Below, one piece after another: positions 45,852 to 58,359 of a DNA stretch of 64,000 nucleotides; positions within the stretch are counted from its first letter, which is position 1, and the number at the start of each line of letters is the position of its first letter. A program made the position numbers and the translations under genes. The DNA comes from Halichondria panicea. Its lineage: Eukaryota; Porifera; Demospongiae; Suberitida; Halichondriidae. Where the stretch lies: NCBI RefSeq assembly GCF_963675165.1, contig NC_087381.1:868001-932000 (forward strand), in the 5' to 3' direction. The notes below the pieces were generated by a model that ran no database searches, had not been told where the DNA came from, and saw only the letters and a program-made list of their open reading frames with translations.

Positions 45852-48230
45852 TTAATTACTATATACTTTACTCACCCAGAAGTAGTCATAGTTGTCTGGT
45901 GAGCTGCTCTCTTCAGCCACGATGGTTCTTGACTCAGTCTTCAGGTAGTAGATCACGCTGTTGCCTTTGCTGTTGATTGCAGTTGTGTAGAGAGCAAACT
46001 TTGTTTCTGAATCAGAGCTTGTATGCTTGCGAAGCTTGAACAGCTGGCTTTGGTAAAACCCCTAATAATTATTATGATCAATGTTATTATTTTGAATCCA
46101 ATAATGTACCTCTTCTGATTTCTTTTCAAACCTCACAGCTCTCTTTTTCTTCGATCCTAAAGTTTCCTCGGTGACTTTGAGGTAGGTATCTTTGACCACA
46201 GGGTTTGTGATAACATAACCGTGTTGATCGCTGTCTCCCTGCTTCTCCAATTTGACCATCTTCATCACAACTATATTAACAGAAAATTTCATACACCTCA
46301 TTTTATTAAAGGGTAGGCCCTGATAAATTATGCTTTTTTTTCACCCATGCATTATTCTATTCTTTAATTCTTGAAAAATGTGCCTATTATTCTCATAAAA
46401 AATCCGATTATTCTCTGGTTTTCCCCAAAAATGTGACATAACAAATTAAGACGTATAGAACAACATACAACTAACTCAAGACATAATGAATATATCGTGT
46501 TATCTCGCTGAATTGAATTGATCCATAATTAGGCATTCCTAAAAGGGCGGCTGATTAAATATTCACCTTCAGCCATTTTTGCCATGAAAACATCGTTATG
46601 CAAAACTTAATGTAATGATCTTTACCAAAAATGGACATTGATGCCTATTATTCCTTTTTAGACACCTATTATGCTAAAATTATTCCGAGCATAATTTATC
46701 AGGGCCTATTAAGGGGGAAGGGTACGTATACTTATATATGTGGTCCAAACTTTAAATTTGTGTCAACACACTATTTTACATTTGTTAGAGGGATCAATAA
46801 TTATATTGGTAACTTAAAGTACAATACCAGTGGCGGATCCAGAGGGGGTTCTTTGGGTTCAATTGAACCCCCCTTTAAGAAAGAAGTGAGTGGGAGGCTC
46901 AAGCAACTAGTTAGCAAGTTGTTCCTTTCTTACTAGCTTTCACATGCACTTCTCACTTACCTTTAGTCCTGTTAGTCCTGCGAAGCTTTGTCTGTGCAGT
47001 TTCAGTAACTATGAAGGCTAAAAACTCTGAGCGAGTGCATGCAGACTGCTTCATGAAAAGTGATGACCTTTTTTTAGGAAAAAAGTCGGTGTGTTAATGC
47101 GCATGCTCACTGTTTAGAAGAAGTGACGACCTTTTTTTTAGGTAAATTTAACAGTCCTTGACCCGCTCAGAGCCTAGTTGGGCAGAGCCCGACCGTTCCT
47201 GACAGGAGGTAGGGTTTCAAGCCTATGTCAGGATTTGTCTTTGCTGCAACTATAGTTGCAGCCCAATCAAATTGCAGCATTTCTACTGTGGTCTGTGTCA
47301 CGTCCGGTTGCGCAACCTCAAGCAAGGTATAATTGGTTAACACCCACTTCAGGATAATAATATTCATAGAATAAAATGATTATTCATAGCTGCTTATCAG
47401 CGTGTTACATAATTCAGCAAAGACAAATCCTGACAAAGGCTTGAAACCCGACCTCCCGTCAGGGACGGTCGGGCTCCGCCCAACTATTCAGAGCCCTTGA
47501 ACCCCCCTTTCAAGAATCCTAGATCCGCCACCAGTGGTGGATCCAGTGCAGGCACAAGGGGCACGTGCCCCCCCATTCTGACCAGCTCGAATAAAACTAG
47601 CTCACAAAGTGGGTGTGGCTTAAAGCAGAAATCAATTATTGCAGCATATCACATGCAGACATCTCTAGTTGTAGACTTTGAAGCTGAAGAGCAAGATGAT
47701 TCCATCCATTTCTGCTATCTCTTGCCACTATGTATGTCATACTGTCATCAATCAATCCATGATCAGAAAAGCTACACTGATTGAGCTTTAAAAAAACTGT
47801 TGACCTTTTTTTAGTAACTTCAAACTGCCCCCCCTTTTCAAAATTCCTGGATCCGCCCCTGGCCACTGCTATAGCATGACATGCTATATAGAGCATGTAT
47901 AGCTATAACAATTATATTATACCCGAGGGACTCTTGCAGTTGTCTGTTTTGGGAGGAGGGTACATCAGCCCATGGTTCTCAGAGTTCACATAACACAGAT
48001 ACTCCTTCCCCTTTACGTCAACTCCAATCTTGAAGAAGGGTGCATCACTAGCTGCTATTGTTTCAATCTGCATGCATTATTATCAGCAGTTACATGCATG
48101 CAACAGTTAATAATTGCTAGCTATAGAGATACAACACAAGTATAGTTGCTATTGCATGCATTTTGATTTGATTTACCTCGGGTTCTGTTAACATCGTAAC
48201 ATCCTTGACACAGTTCGATGGGGTTGCCAT
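45852..48230 (-). CDS. X3: four-exon possible beta-trefoil protein
   Basis: Exons 48230-48177, 48067-47923, 46270-46110 and 46061-45852 with GT/AG sites. Compared with X1, exon 3 carries a two-codon basic insertion (SKKKRAVRF) and exon 4 runs four codons longer before the stop. Exons 1-2 and the transposon-filled intron 2 are nearly identical to X1, whereas exons 3-4 are clearly more diverged; the switch lies within exon 3. Confidence 0.65.
46314..47861. mobile_element. Transposon cluster in X3 intron 2
   Basis: The same elements as in X1: 46314-46708 (TAGGCCCTGATAAATT ends), then 46828-47531 (hAT-like, with the nested TAGTTGGGC element at about 47174-47488), then 47532-47861 (hAT-like). One hAT copy fewer than in P. 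Confidence 0.75.
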
Positions 48231-51200
48231 GACAAAATTTGCTTTTGAGAATTTTTTGACTAAAGTCCGATGTCACCAGTTAGACGTATACTGATATACA
48301 TGTATATAAGTGTATACTTACCTTGTAATAATACTGTATTCTTGGTTGAGTTGTAGAAGTCACCAACAGTTTAAAACTCAAGTTGTGCAGCTATGATCAA
48401 GTTGTGTAGCTATATATATATCATTAGCAGTTGAGTATCATGGGATAATTATGTAATTGTGACAACACTATCTGAGTCTCTGTCACTGATGACATACAGG
48501 AAGTGAATGAATACTGTCACACCCTTAAATCAGATAACACACATGCATTGTGAATCTCGTGAATATTTAACAACACCATCATGGGCCGGGCATGCAAGAA
48601 TAGTCCGACTGCATATATTTAGCTCTCAACAATCTTCGAGTTACAATTATTTCTTCACAGACAATTAAGATAATTCGTTCACTAAACTTAAAGCATTCCC
48701 ATGCATGCAACTGTACACATGTTGAGCTACTTACACTGCATATAATCACAGGTCATGAAACAAATACACCGTATACGTACGACATGCTGTCTATACAATG
48801 ATTAATATACAACCAGGTACTTAATTGTATTGCTGAGTCATCACAATTCCCGGACTCTCGCCACAACTCAGACGGTGGATGTGGTGGGGGTGATGGGTGC
48901 ACTATACTGGTATCCCAGGAGAAGTGCAGCATAGCATGGCAGACTATAACAGGAGGAAACAATCATTGCATGACTGTGCCTGGGGCAATTACACAGCCTG
49001 GCGTCGCTTATGAGGTGCATCAGTGCACAAACAAACCCAACTACTTATTAGGCCAGGCTGTGTAATTGCCCCAGGCACATGCATTCCTGCAATGATTGTT
49101 TCCTCCTGTTATAGCATATAATTATAGGTACCATCTGCTACGCATTGCTGAACTTCTCCTGGAATACCAGTAGTGCATCATTGCACAAACAAACCCAACT
49201 ACTTTGGAATAATCATGCAGTTGCTGGTAAACGTACAAAATTACCACAAATATAGCAGAGTATTATTAATGTTGTATAGGTGAGAATTTCTGAGTGTGTG
49301 GTGATCGAGTCCATACCCCCCCCCCCCCCGCCATATTACAACAAGTAACACTTCCTTAACAAGAAGAAACAATCATTGCACAGCAGTCATTGGCATGAAT
49401 GTGCCTGGGGCAATCACATGCATGCATGTACACAACCTGCATGGCTTCTGTTTATGTGGTCAAGCGCATCATCCCACTCTACATGCACTAACTGCATGCT
49501 TATAAGTGTGGGAGAAATGCATGTTCTAAGTGTTGTTGAGTATCCCCCACGTAATATTATAGTGCACTTTATTGAATTAAGGATCACTTCACTGTCCTAC
49601 ATTCTCAATCACATCAAAGTATTTTAACTGCACAGTTCCCCAAACTACTAACTGCACCACATGCGTGCTTACTGTTTCCCACAAAGACCTAGCATGCACA
49701 ACTGCACAGTGTCTAAAAACACCACTCACGGCATACTCAGTAATGTTGATCTACATGCATGTATATAATAGTACAACAAGGAACACTCTATTGATACACT
49801 TCACACGGTCGGTACATACCTTTGGCACCTATATACAAGACTTTAATTTGGCATCCCATGCATGTTTGTATGTGCTGCATAACTGTCCCCGCCCCCCCCC
49901 CCCCCCCAACTGAACACAACACAGTTAATTAAAAAACTAGAGCACTGAAGTGCAAACCCTCGGCGTTAATTTGAGGTTTATAGTGAGTCTACAGTCTCAA
50001 GTCAAAGCCGCGTGTACATCTAGGCCAACGTGCAGGTTTAGCTTCTTAGCTTTTGCTCGCTTTTATTCGCCAATAAAGCTTTAACAGCCAAATTTAAAAC
50101 TATGTTGTGTTGAGGCTATCAATGGTACAAACACAGTGCTATCGCATCCAGGTGAGTATATAGACTCAGAATACACAGACAGACAGACAGATAGACAGAC
50201 AGACTGACCGACTACTATAAACCCGTGGTGCCACGGCACGCCTCGGGTTAATAATATCATGTTTCATTCCCTGAATTCTGAACATTTGACTATCAATACT
50301 GCACAGTTACGCCCCCCCATGGTGAGGCATGCAACGGAACACACACACACACATGCATGCAACTGAACACACACACGCACACACGCATGCATGCAACGGA
50401 ACACACACATCACACATATGGTGGGCCGTTTGTTTCAAAATTCAAATGTTACATTTTCATTCAAATCACAATACATTCATTCAAGATGTGCAATTTTCAT
50501 TCAAGAGCATTCAAGATTATTCATTCAAGATTCAAGATTTTGATGGATGCATAAACATGCATAATTTCAGATGACTTTAGCCACACTTTGTGGTTTTATT
50601 GCATGGTGTAGTTGTTTTAATTAACAGGAAATGGGGTTCACAATAATCAACTCCCTCCTTCAGTAGTGGTAAGGTGATTCCCAAACCAGAAACATGACAT
50701 TGATTGACGAAAATTAACAAGAGGTCAGGGGTTCGTTGCCGACCTTCGAGTTTTGAGCATTAAGCAAAGGACATCTCTTAAATGTTGTGTTTTAATGACT
50801 GTATATGCATGCATGATATCTTGAATAATTATTGTCGACTTGAATGCATTAAAATCTTGAATGACAATTGCAGGTCTTGAATGAATACTGTATATGCATC
50901 TTGAATGAATGTATTGTAATTTGAATGAAAATATAACATTTGAATTTTGAAACAAACGGCCCACCATACACACATGCATGCAACTGAACACACACACGCG
51001 TGCATGCAACGGAACACACACACATGCATGCAACTGAACAACACACACACATGCATGCAACTGAACACACATGCACACATGCATGCAACTGAGCACACAC
51101 ACACATGCATGCAACTGAGCACACACATGCATGCATGCAACTGAGCACACACACATGCATGCAACTGAGCACACATGCATGCATGCAACTGAGCACACAC

Positions 51201-52104
51201 AATGCATGCAACTGAGCACACACATGCATGCATGCAACTGAGCACACACACATGCATGCAACTGAACACACACACATGCATGCATGCATGTTTACTATAA
51301 TCATTGTTCCAAAGTGTATATTCATAACTACATGCACAGTCTAAACACACCACATGCTTGGCCTAAGACTATTACTGTAACAGTGTACTTTTTCCACCTA
51401 TTACCAAGACAAAACTTTGGTATTCCCATGTGCATGCTGTACTTATTCATAACTGTATGGTTCCCCCCTCCCCCCAACTGAACACAGCAGTGATGTTGTG
51501 CTCAACTCAAAAATTGGAAACTACTAGTGAAGCTGTTATACAGTAGCTATAATGGTATATGAATCACTCACTAGCAGTTTATTGCCCAGCATGCGGCCCG
51601 AGGGCATTATGTTGCTCCAGTGAGGCATGGAGGTCAAATGTTCTTGGCATCCCACGCAACTGGGGTCAAAGGTCCAATGTTTTAGTGGGCGTGTTTACGT
51701 GGATGACAATGACATTTGACCTTTGACCCCATTTGCTGTCTGATCATTGATACGCGAGTGACTCAGTAGAAATAATTGCTGCATAGACATACAAGCGTTT
51801 TGCAACTCCAACTTTGGGGGTTTTATTGTTTAGTATTGTCCTTACATAATTACTATGTGACTCTCAGCATATCCCCCTACAGAAGAAACGGTAGGTTGTG
51901 TCTGATGATCGATTTTTTTGTCTGTTCTTACCGTTATCAGACACTAGCACATTTTCAGCTTTTGAAGACTTAGTAATCAATTCTTTTTTGCATACATTCA
52001 TAGTAACACATGCTTGATCAGATGGTGCAAAAGAAAATTTTTTATCACTGCTTGTTTCCTCAGAATGAGTGTCTGAACATGCATTGTGTCTGAATATAGA
52101 TGCC
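48231..52104. other. Spacer between X3 and L3, non-coding
   Basis: Collinear and nearly identical to 7541-12765 of block P but without insertion A and without the local inversion. It contains the hairpin at 48950-49112, a C-run near 49316, an ACAG microsatellite near 50175 and the GCATGCAACTGA minisatellite at about 50331-51290. No gene. Confidence 0.7.
50417..50968. mobile_element. 552-bp element inserted in the minisatellite
   Basis: Inverted ends TATGGTGGGCCGTTTGTTTC and complement, with arms of about 70-90 bp rich in TTCATTCAAGA / TCTTGAATGAA motifs. It splits the satellite in block R; the block P satellite is unbroken, so the insertion postdates the duplication. The target duplication cannot be read inside the CA repeats. 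Confidence 0.8.
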
Positions 52105-52316
52105 TTACTCTACTATACGATGGGTATACATATACAATATAATGTGTGCATGTAGTCCACATGCATGCGTGCTTGTATAGCCAGTTATGTATGTTATTTC
52201 AGGCCATGCAGTTTCCCACAAAAAAGTTGATTGCATGCACGCCTCGATAGTATATACGACGGGTATAAATGTGTGTATAAAAATGTGTGTATATGCATGC
52301 ATGAGGCACGTTAACA

Positions 52317-53625
52317 ATGAAGTATCAACTGCTGATGATATGCTCTCTCCTTGGTCTGGAGTCACCCTGGAACCAACCCAGCACCTGCTACATGAGACAG
52401 ACTATCTGTTCTACAAATTATAAAGAGGCAATTGAACAGCTGACTGATAATATAGACGGCCATAGCCAACAAATTCAAATGTTAGAGGCTCAACTAGTCA
52501 ACTCAAACGGACAATCTGAAATGAAGATCACGGAATTGCAAGTGCAACTAAATACGTCTATCCAGATATTGCAAGCTGATAAAGATTCATTTAACGAAAG
52601 CCTTCAGCTGGTGCAAGCTCAACTAGACAATTCCAACGAGCAGTTTGGAGGTCAGATTATGGAATTACAAACTCAACTAAATAGCTCTAATCAATTGCTT
52701 CAAAGGCTACAAGATCAGCTAAGTGCTACCACCGGTGTTTTACAACAAAGCCTTTCCGAGCAAGAAAACAGACTGGAAAATATACAATTAATTGTGGAAG
52801 AGCTTCGTTTGGGTACCATTAACAACCCAGCAAGCTCTTGTAGTGACATCTCTCAAGGCCGACCATCTGGAGAATACTGGATTGCCACTGACAGAACTAG
52901 CTCTCCTGTTCTGATCTACTGTGACATGAATCGAACAAGCTGTAGCTGCAACACTGCAGGAGGATGGATGAGGGTAGCCAACCTTGACATGACCGATCCT
53001 AACCAAAACTGCCCAGAGGGATTTAGACTGATGAACAGGACTGAATCACCACTGCGTACTTGTGGTAGACATGCACCGGGATGTCTGTCTACTACATATC
53101 CAGCTTATGGGGTGAAGTACTCAACAGTTTGTGGTCGAATCAATGGATATCAAAGTAGTACAATGGATGCTTTTCATCCATATTTCTCCAACAGAGCTTT
53201 ATCTATTGATGATGTTTACGTTGATGGTGTGAGCCTAACCCATGGTCAGTCGCCTCGTCAGCACATCTGGACATTTGCTAATGCACTTGATGAAACTCGA
53301 TCCACTTATTATGTATGTCCTTGCACAAGACCTGCATGACCTCACCTATACTGGAGTTGTACCTCCCTTCATCGGTCAAGACTACTTCTGTGAAACTGGA
53401 AGCCGACAAGCATTTAGTTATAATACCTTCTACACTGATGATCCACTCTGGGATGGTCAGGGATGCGGGGGTACCAGTACTTGCTGTGAGTTCAACAATC
53501 CACCGTGGTTCTGCAAGCAACTCCCTCAACCAACTACAGATGATATCGAGTTGAGGCTTTGTAGTGATCAATCTATTGGAGATGAAGACACACCAATTGA
53601 AATTGCCGAAATATACGTTAGCTGA
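52317..53625 (+). pseudogene. L3: L-family gene broken by a CATG insertion
   Basis: Nearly identical to L1 through the signal peptide, coiled coil and most of the C-terminal region, but four extra bases (CATG, at about 53334-53337) follow AGACCTG where L1 reads straight into ACCTCACC. The frame ends two codons later, giving a 340-residue product lacking FIGQDYFCETGS and FNNPPWFCKQLP. The rest of the gene stays open in another frame to 53625, so the break is recent. Confidence 0.9.
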
Positions 53626-54706
53626 ACATGTTTTCGTTAGCACTATATACATTAGTTAGCGCTAGATCAATGAACATTTAAGAGTATAGAAACTGAATAA
53701 TAGCATGCAGTCTAGAAATAATAATTATTATGATAGCATTATAGTAGCAATTCCCTATACCTAACTTTTTTACTGAGCTGTTTATACTTACACCATGCAG
53801 CGAAACTTGTTTAGTTGCTATTGCCGGATGCCCGTGCAAATAATATTAATGAGTGAAACTATAGTGGTACATGAATACTCACTTCAAAACAGCGGGGCTA
53901 AAAATGTTCTGTCCATAATTTATAGGCTGGTATATAATGTAACAAAACTGACTCAGTCGCAGGTAGTTGCAAGCAGTCCTTTACCCCTAAGATAACTGAT
54001 AATACCCCTGTCCCACCTCCCACCACTGTTGACATGCTCAAGATAGACATACTGATAGTGGATGGATGGATGGATTATCAAAGATCTCAGAATGCCATGT
54101 GTGAGCGCACATCCCGGCAGTAACACACCAAGATCAAAGGTCATTTAGCTACTACGGTTAGTATAGAGTATGCAATGAAGCTACGCCCCCGCTTTCGGAA
54201 GGAATTAAAAGTTGGAGGCGAATACCGTTAGTGATCCGTTCAATTCAGTTCATATTTCACACAAATGTCACAAATGATATGGGCAACAGATATATAAACT
54301 CAAAATAACTGTGTCTTGTGTCTTAGGTGAGATCCAGAGGGGGGCTTTTTGCTGTATTCGACCCAACCCTATACTATTAGCACTACCGTGCTAATGATAG
54401 GAACACCCACACACATGTAAAACACACCTATGAATAATTTGCGCTTTGTGTGTTTGCTCACAACTACACCACTTCTGACTCACACCTCAAGAGCTGGGTT
54501 GACTAATCAGAACCCGGATTAGGCCCTTACACAAACGCAGATATAGGTTTAAAGGCCTTGTGTAAACATGTTATTTCCAACCATGCATGCCCCCCACAAA
54601 ATGTTGAGGTCATTAGTGATTACTAGCATGGTGTGTACTATACGAGTGGTACATCAATGTATGCTGGCTAAAAGCCTATTTATGTATACTATTATCAAGG
54701 GCGTAT
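53626..54706. other. L3 3' flank and intergenic region
   Basis: Matches 14283-15355 nearly base for base, apart from small indels such as AATT added near 53722. No gene seen. Confidence 0.7.
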
Positions 54707-54714
54707 TAAGTTAT

Positions 54715-55579
54715 GGTTAGAACATGGGCATGAGGTATCTATGTGTTATAGTGTCCCAAAGCTCGAGGGCTTTAGCCCGAGGGATGAGGGACACTATAAC
54801 CATAGATACCGAATGCACATGTTCTAACTGATTTAGATCCCAAAACCTATTGGCTACTAGAAATGCACTAGCTTAGCAACAGTCAACCTATATAAACAGC
54901 CAACCTAGCAACTGCATCATTATTCTTTTGAAAACTAATATCTGAAGTTGGCATCTCTGTGTCTCTACTAAATCTGTGGTCTCTACTCAAGTCAACCCTG
55001 TTCCTCCACCTCAGTTTGATGGACAAAATTATAGTCCTAGCTCCACCCACAAAACGGAAACATCCAGCTCCTCCCCCAGTTTTGCAGCAAACAAGCCCAG
55101 CACACTTCCCAAGAAACGAGCGGCTCATACTACTCTCACAAAGCGAAAGGGAAGACACCTATAAGCTATAATTTGCAGCAAACAAGCCCAGCAAACGAGA
55201 GGCTCCTATACTACTCTTGAACAAAGCGAAAGGAACTTTAGGAAGAAGCCAAAGCTATAGAATCCCAGCACTTCCATACATCCAGCTCCTCCCCCATGCA
55301 GCCTTGCAGCAAAAAAGCACAGCAAACTGCCCAAAAAACGAGCGTCTCCTACTACTTTCGAACAAAGCCAAAAAAAGAAACTAGAGCTTCTCTCTTTCAT
55401 TCTAGTTCTGTTATTATATTACTACAAAGCATCTAGCTACAATAATTTTTATGTTATTACATGTGTATCTTCTTGTAAATCACAATACAATGTACAATGT
55501 TGTAGTTTGTAGCCCAGAGCAATCTATAGTACCGGTACTATAGCTCATAGTTCCCTGCTAAATACACTCAAATGGGATC
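54715..55579. mobile_element. 865-bp insertion with 8-bp target duplication
   Basis: Flanked by TAAGTTAT at 54707-54714 and 55580-55587, interrupting an L-gene upstream region that is continuous at 15350. The left end is a hairpin (about 54716-54830, GGTTAGAACATG...CATGTTCTAAC). TTAGATCCCA (54834) and TGGGATCTAA (about 55573) form short inverted ends. The interior has three degenerate copies of a piece of roughly 90-110 bp (CCAGCTCCTCCCCCA, AACAAGCCCAGCA, AACGAG.GGCTC). No transposase. Confidence 0.75.
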
Positions 55580-55848
55580 TAAGTTATTTCAGGCCATGTA
55601 AATCTCCCACAAAAGTTGATACTATAGATGTGTACTATACGATGGGTATACATATACAATATAATGTGTGCATGCAGTCCACATGCATGCGTGTTTGTAT
55701 AGCCAGTGTAATATTATGTATGTTATTTCAGGCCATGCAGTTTCCCACAAAAAAGTTGATTGCATGCACGCCTCGATAGTAATATACAACGGGTATATAT
55801 AATGTGTGTATAAAATGTGTGTATATGCATGCATGAGGCACGTTAACA

Positions 55849-57156
55849 ATGAAGTATCAACTGTTGATGATCTGCTCTCTTCTTGGTCTGGGGTCACCCT
55901 GGAACCAACCCAGCACCTGCTACGTGAGACAGACTATCTGCTCTACAAATTATAAAGAGGCAATTGAACAGCTGACTGATAATATTGACGGCCATAGCCA
56001 ACAAATTCAAATGTTAGAGGCTCAACTAGTCAACTCAAACGGACAATCTGAAATGAAGATCACAGAATTGCAAGTGCAACTAAATACGTCTATCCAGATA
56101 TTGCAAGCTGATAAAGATTCATTTAACGAAAGCCTTCAGCTGGTGCAAGCTCAACTAGACAATTCCAACGAGCAGTTTGGAGGTCAGATTATGGAATTGC
56201 AAACTCAACTAAATAGCTCCAATCAATTGCTTCAAAGGCTACAAGATCAGCTAAGTGCTACCACCAGTGTTTTACAACAAAGCCTTTCCGAGCAAGAAAA
56301 CAGACTGGAAAATATTCAATTAATTGTGGAAGAGCTTCGTTTGGGTACCATTAACAACCCAGCAAGCTCTTGTAGTGACATCTCTCAAGATCGACCATCT
56401 GGAGAATACTGGATTGCCACTGACAGTACTAGCTCTCCTGTTCAGGTCTACTGTGACATGAATCGAACAAGCTGTAGCTGCAACACTGCAGGAGGATGGA
56501 TGAGGGTAGCCAACCTTGACATGACTGATCCCAACCAAAACTGCCCAGAGGGATTGCGACTGGCAACCAGGACTGAACCACCACTGCGTACTTGTGGCCG
56601 AGTGAAAGGACCAGTAGGATGTGTGTCTGCTACCTATTCAACGTATGGGGTGGAGTACTCAAAAGTTTGTGGTCGAATCATTGCATATCAAAATAGTACT
56701 CCGGATGCTTTTCATCCATATTTTTCCAACAGAGCTTTATCTATTGATGATGTTTACATTGATGGTGTGAGCCTAACCCATGGACAGTCGCCTCGTCAGC
56801 ACATCTGGACATTCGCTAATGCACTTGATGAAACTCGATCCACTCGTTATGTATGTCCCTGCACAAGACCTGACCTCCCCTACACTGGAGTTGTACCTCC
56901 CTTTATCGGTCAAGACTACTTCTGTGAAACTGGAAGTCGGCAAGCAGTTAGTCGTATATTCTACCCTGATGATCCCCTCTGGGATGGTCAGGGATGCGGG
57001 GGTACCAGTACTTGCTGTGAGTTCAACAATCCACCGTGGTTCTGCAAGCAACTCCCTCAACCAACTACAGACGATATTGAGTTGAGGATTTGTGGTAGTC
57101 AACCTTTACGAGAAGAAGACACACCAATTGAAATTGCCAAAATATACGTTGGCTGA
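55849..57156 (+). CDS. L4: secreted coiled-coil fibrinogen-like protein
   Basis: 435 residues, intronless. Its N-terminal half follows the L1/L5 type (EELRLGTINN), but its central C-terminal region follows L6 (LATRTEPPLRTCGRV.GPVGCVSATYSTYG), then returns to the L1 type (FSNRALSIDDVY, ANALDETRST). A mosaic of this kind suggests gene conversion between neighbours. Its own tail reads CGSQPLREEDTPIEIAKIYVG. Likely extracellular, oligomeric through the coil. Confidence 0.9.
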   Translation: MKYQLLMICSLLGLGSPWNQPSTCYVRQTICSTNYKEAIEQLTDNIDGHSQQIQMLEAQLVNSNGQSEMKITELQVQLNTSIQILQADKDSFNESLQLVQAQLDNSNEQFGGQIMELQTQLNSSNQLLQRLQDQLSATTSVLQQSLSEQENRLENIQLIVEELRLGTINNPASSCSDISQDRPSGEYWIATDSTSSPVQVYCDMNRTSCSCNTAGGWMRVANLDMTDPNQNCPEGLRLATRTEPPLRTCGRVKGPVGCVSATYSTYGVEYSKVCGRIIAYQNSTPDAFHPYFSNRALSIDDVYIDGVSLTHGQSPRQHIWTFANALDETRSTRYVCPCTRPDLPYTGVVPPFIGQDYFCETGSRQAVSRIFYPDDPLWDGQGCGGTSTCCEFNNPPWFCKQLPQPTTDDIELRICGSQPLREEDTPIEIAKIYVG

Positions 57157-57800
57157 AGTAGCTTTAATTATAGCTAGCTCTAGAACGAAACATTCAAGAG
57201 TAGGAACTGAATAATAGTAGATCTATAATCTACATGATAGCTTTAGTTTTATAGTAGCAATTATTCCCTGCCTAACTTTTACTGATCGATGAGCTGTTCA
57301 TACTTGCACTACAGCGAAACTTATTTAGTCGCTATTGCCGGATGCCCATGCAAATATTATTAATGAGTGAACTATAGTGGTACATGAATACTCACTTCAG
57401 AACAGCGGGGCTAAAAAGCATCTGTCAAATAGGCATTAAATTTTATACCAACTCATTTTGCAGAACGCAGGTATATATATATGTATAGCACGCAGAATGT
57501 GACCGTATCACACAACAGAGGCCCATTGTCCCCACACCCACTTCCTCTCCTTGTTAATTACTTGGTCGAGATAGAAGTGTATAATTATATACATATGCAT
57601 GTACATATAATAGCCTCCTACATGCACAGGCCTCTTGAGAAGAAGACTTCTATATCCCATAGATACCTATCTAACGAGGTTTCCGTATAAAAAACATTGG
57701 GGTAGAAATTTTACTTTTAATATGGTTGTGTGCATGGTAGCAGTTGCTGTTGGAAACCAATAGCCTCCACCCACCTTCTCCTTGTATGACTTGTTGTTGC
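57157..57800. other. L4 3' flank, non-coding
   Basis: Contains the conserved L 3' block (AAACTTATTTAGTCGCTATTG at about 57317), then unique AT-rich DNA. No gene seen. Confidence 0.6.
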
Positions 57801-57805
57801 AAGCT

Positions 57806-57957
57806 GTGTATATACTTGCTGTGAGTTCAACAATCCACCGTGGTTCTGCAAGCAACTCCCTCAACCAACTACAGACGATATATCGAGTTTAGGATTTGTA
57901 GTTTTCAATCTTATCCTGAAGACACACTAATTGAAATTGCCGAAATATACAGTCGAT
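57806..57957 (+). pseudogene. C-terminal fragment of an L gene
   Basis: The stretch CTTGCTGTGAGTTCAACAAT to a stop near 57957 matches the last 45-50 codons of L genes (FNNPPWFCKQLPQPTTDD). An extra TA in GATATATCGAG and other changes break the frame, and no upstream part is present. Remnant of a further member between L4 and L5. Confidence 0.9.
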
Positions 57958-58359
57958 AAACAATGTATATTATAGCTAAGCTATAGAACCAAGTATAAGA
58001 GTAGAAACTGAATAACAGCATACAGCGGTATATAAACAAGATAGCTGTAGCGATTCCAAGAACACTTTGTGCACTATATAACAGCAGAGCAAAAACGACC
58101 ACAATTGCCATAGGTTTGCAAAAATGCAATTTGTGCAAACAGTGGCTAATATGAAACTAAAGCAAGTGAACACTTACTCTATAGGAACACCCACAAACAC
58201 AACTCTAGATCTATGAATAATTTGCGCTTTGTGTTTGCTCACAACTACACCACTTCTGACCCACACCTCTATAGAGCTGGGTTGACTAATCAGAACCCAG
58301 ATTAGGCCCTTACACAAACGCGGATATATAGGTTTAATCGGATTAAAGGCCTTGTGTAA

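Noticed and set aside
54959-55400. Lys/Ser/Pro-rich ORFs in the 865-bp insertion
   Set aside because: They overlap on both strands across degenerate internal repeats, with no conserved frame between repeat copies.
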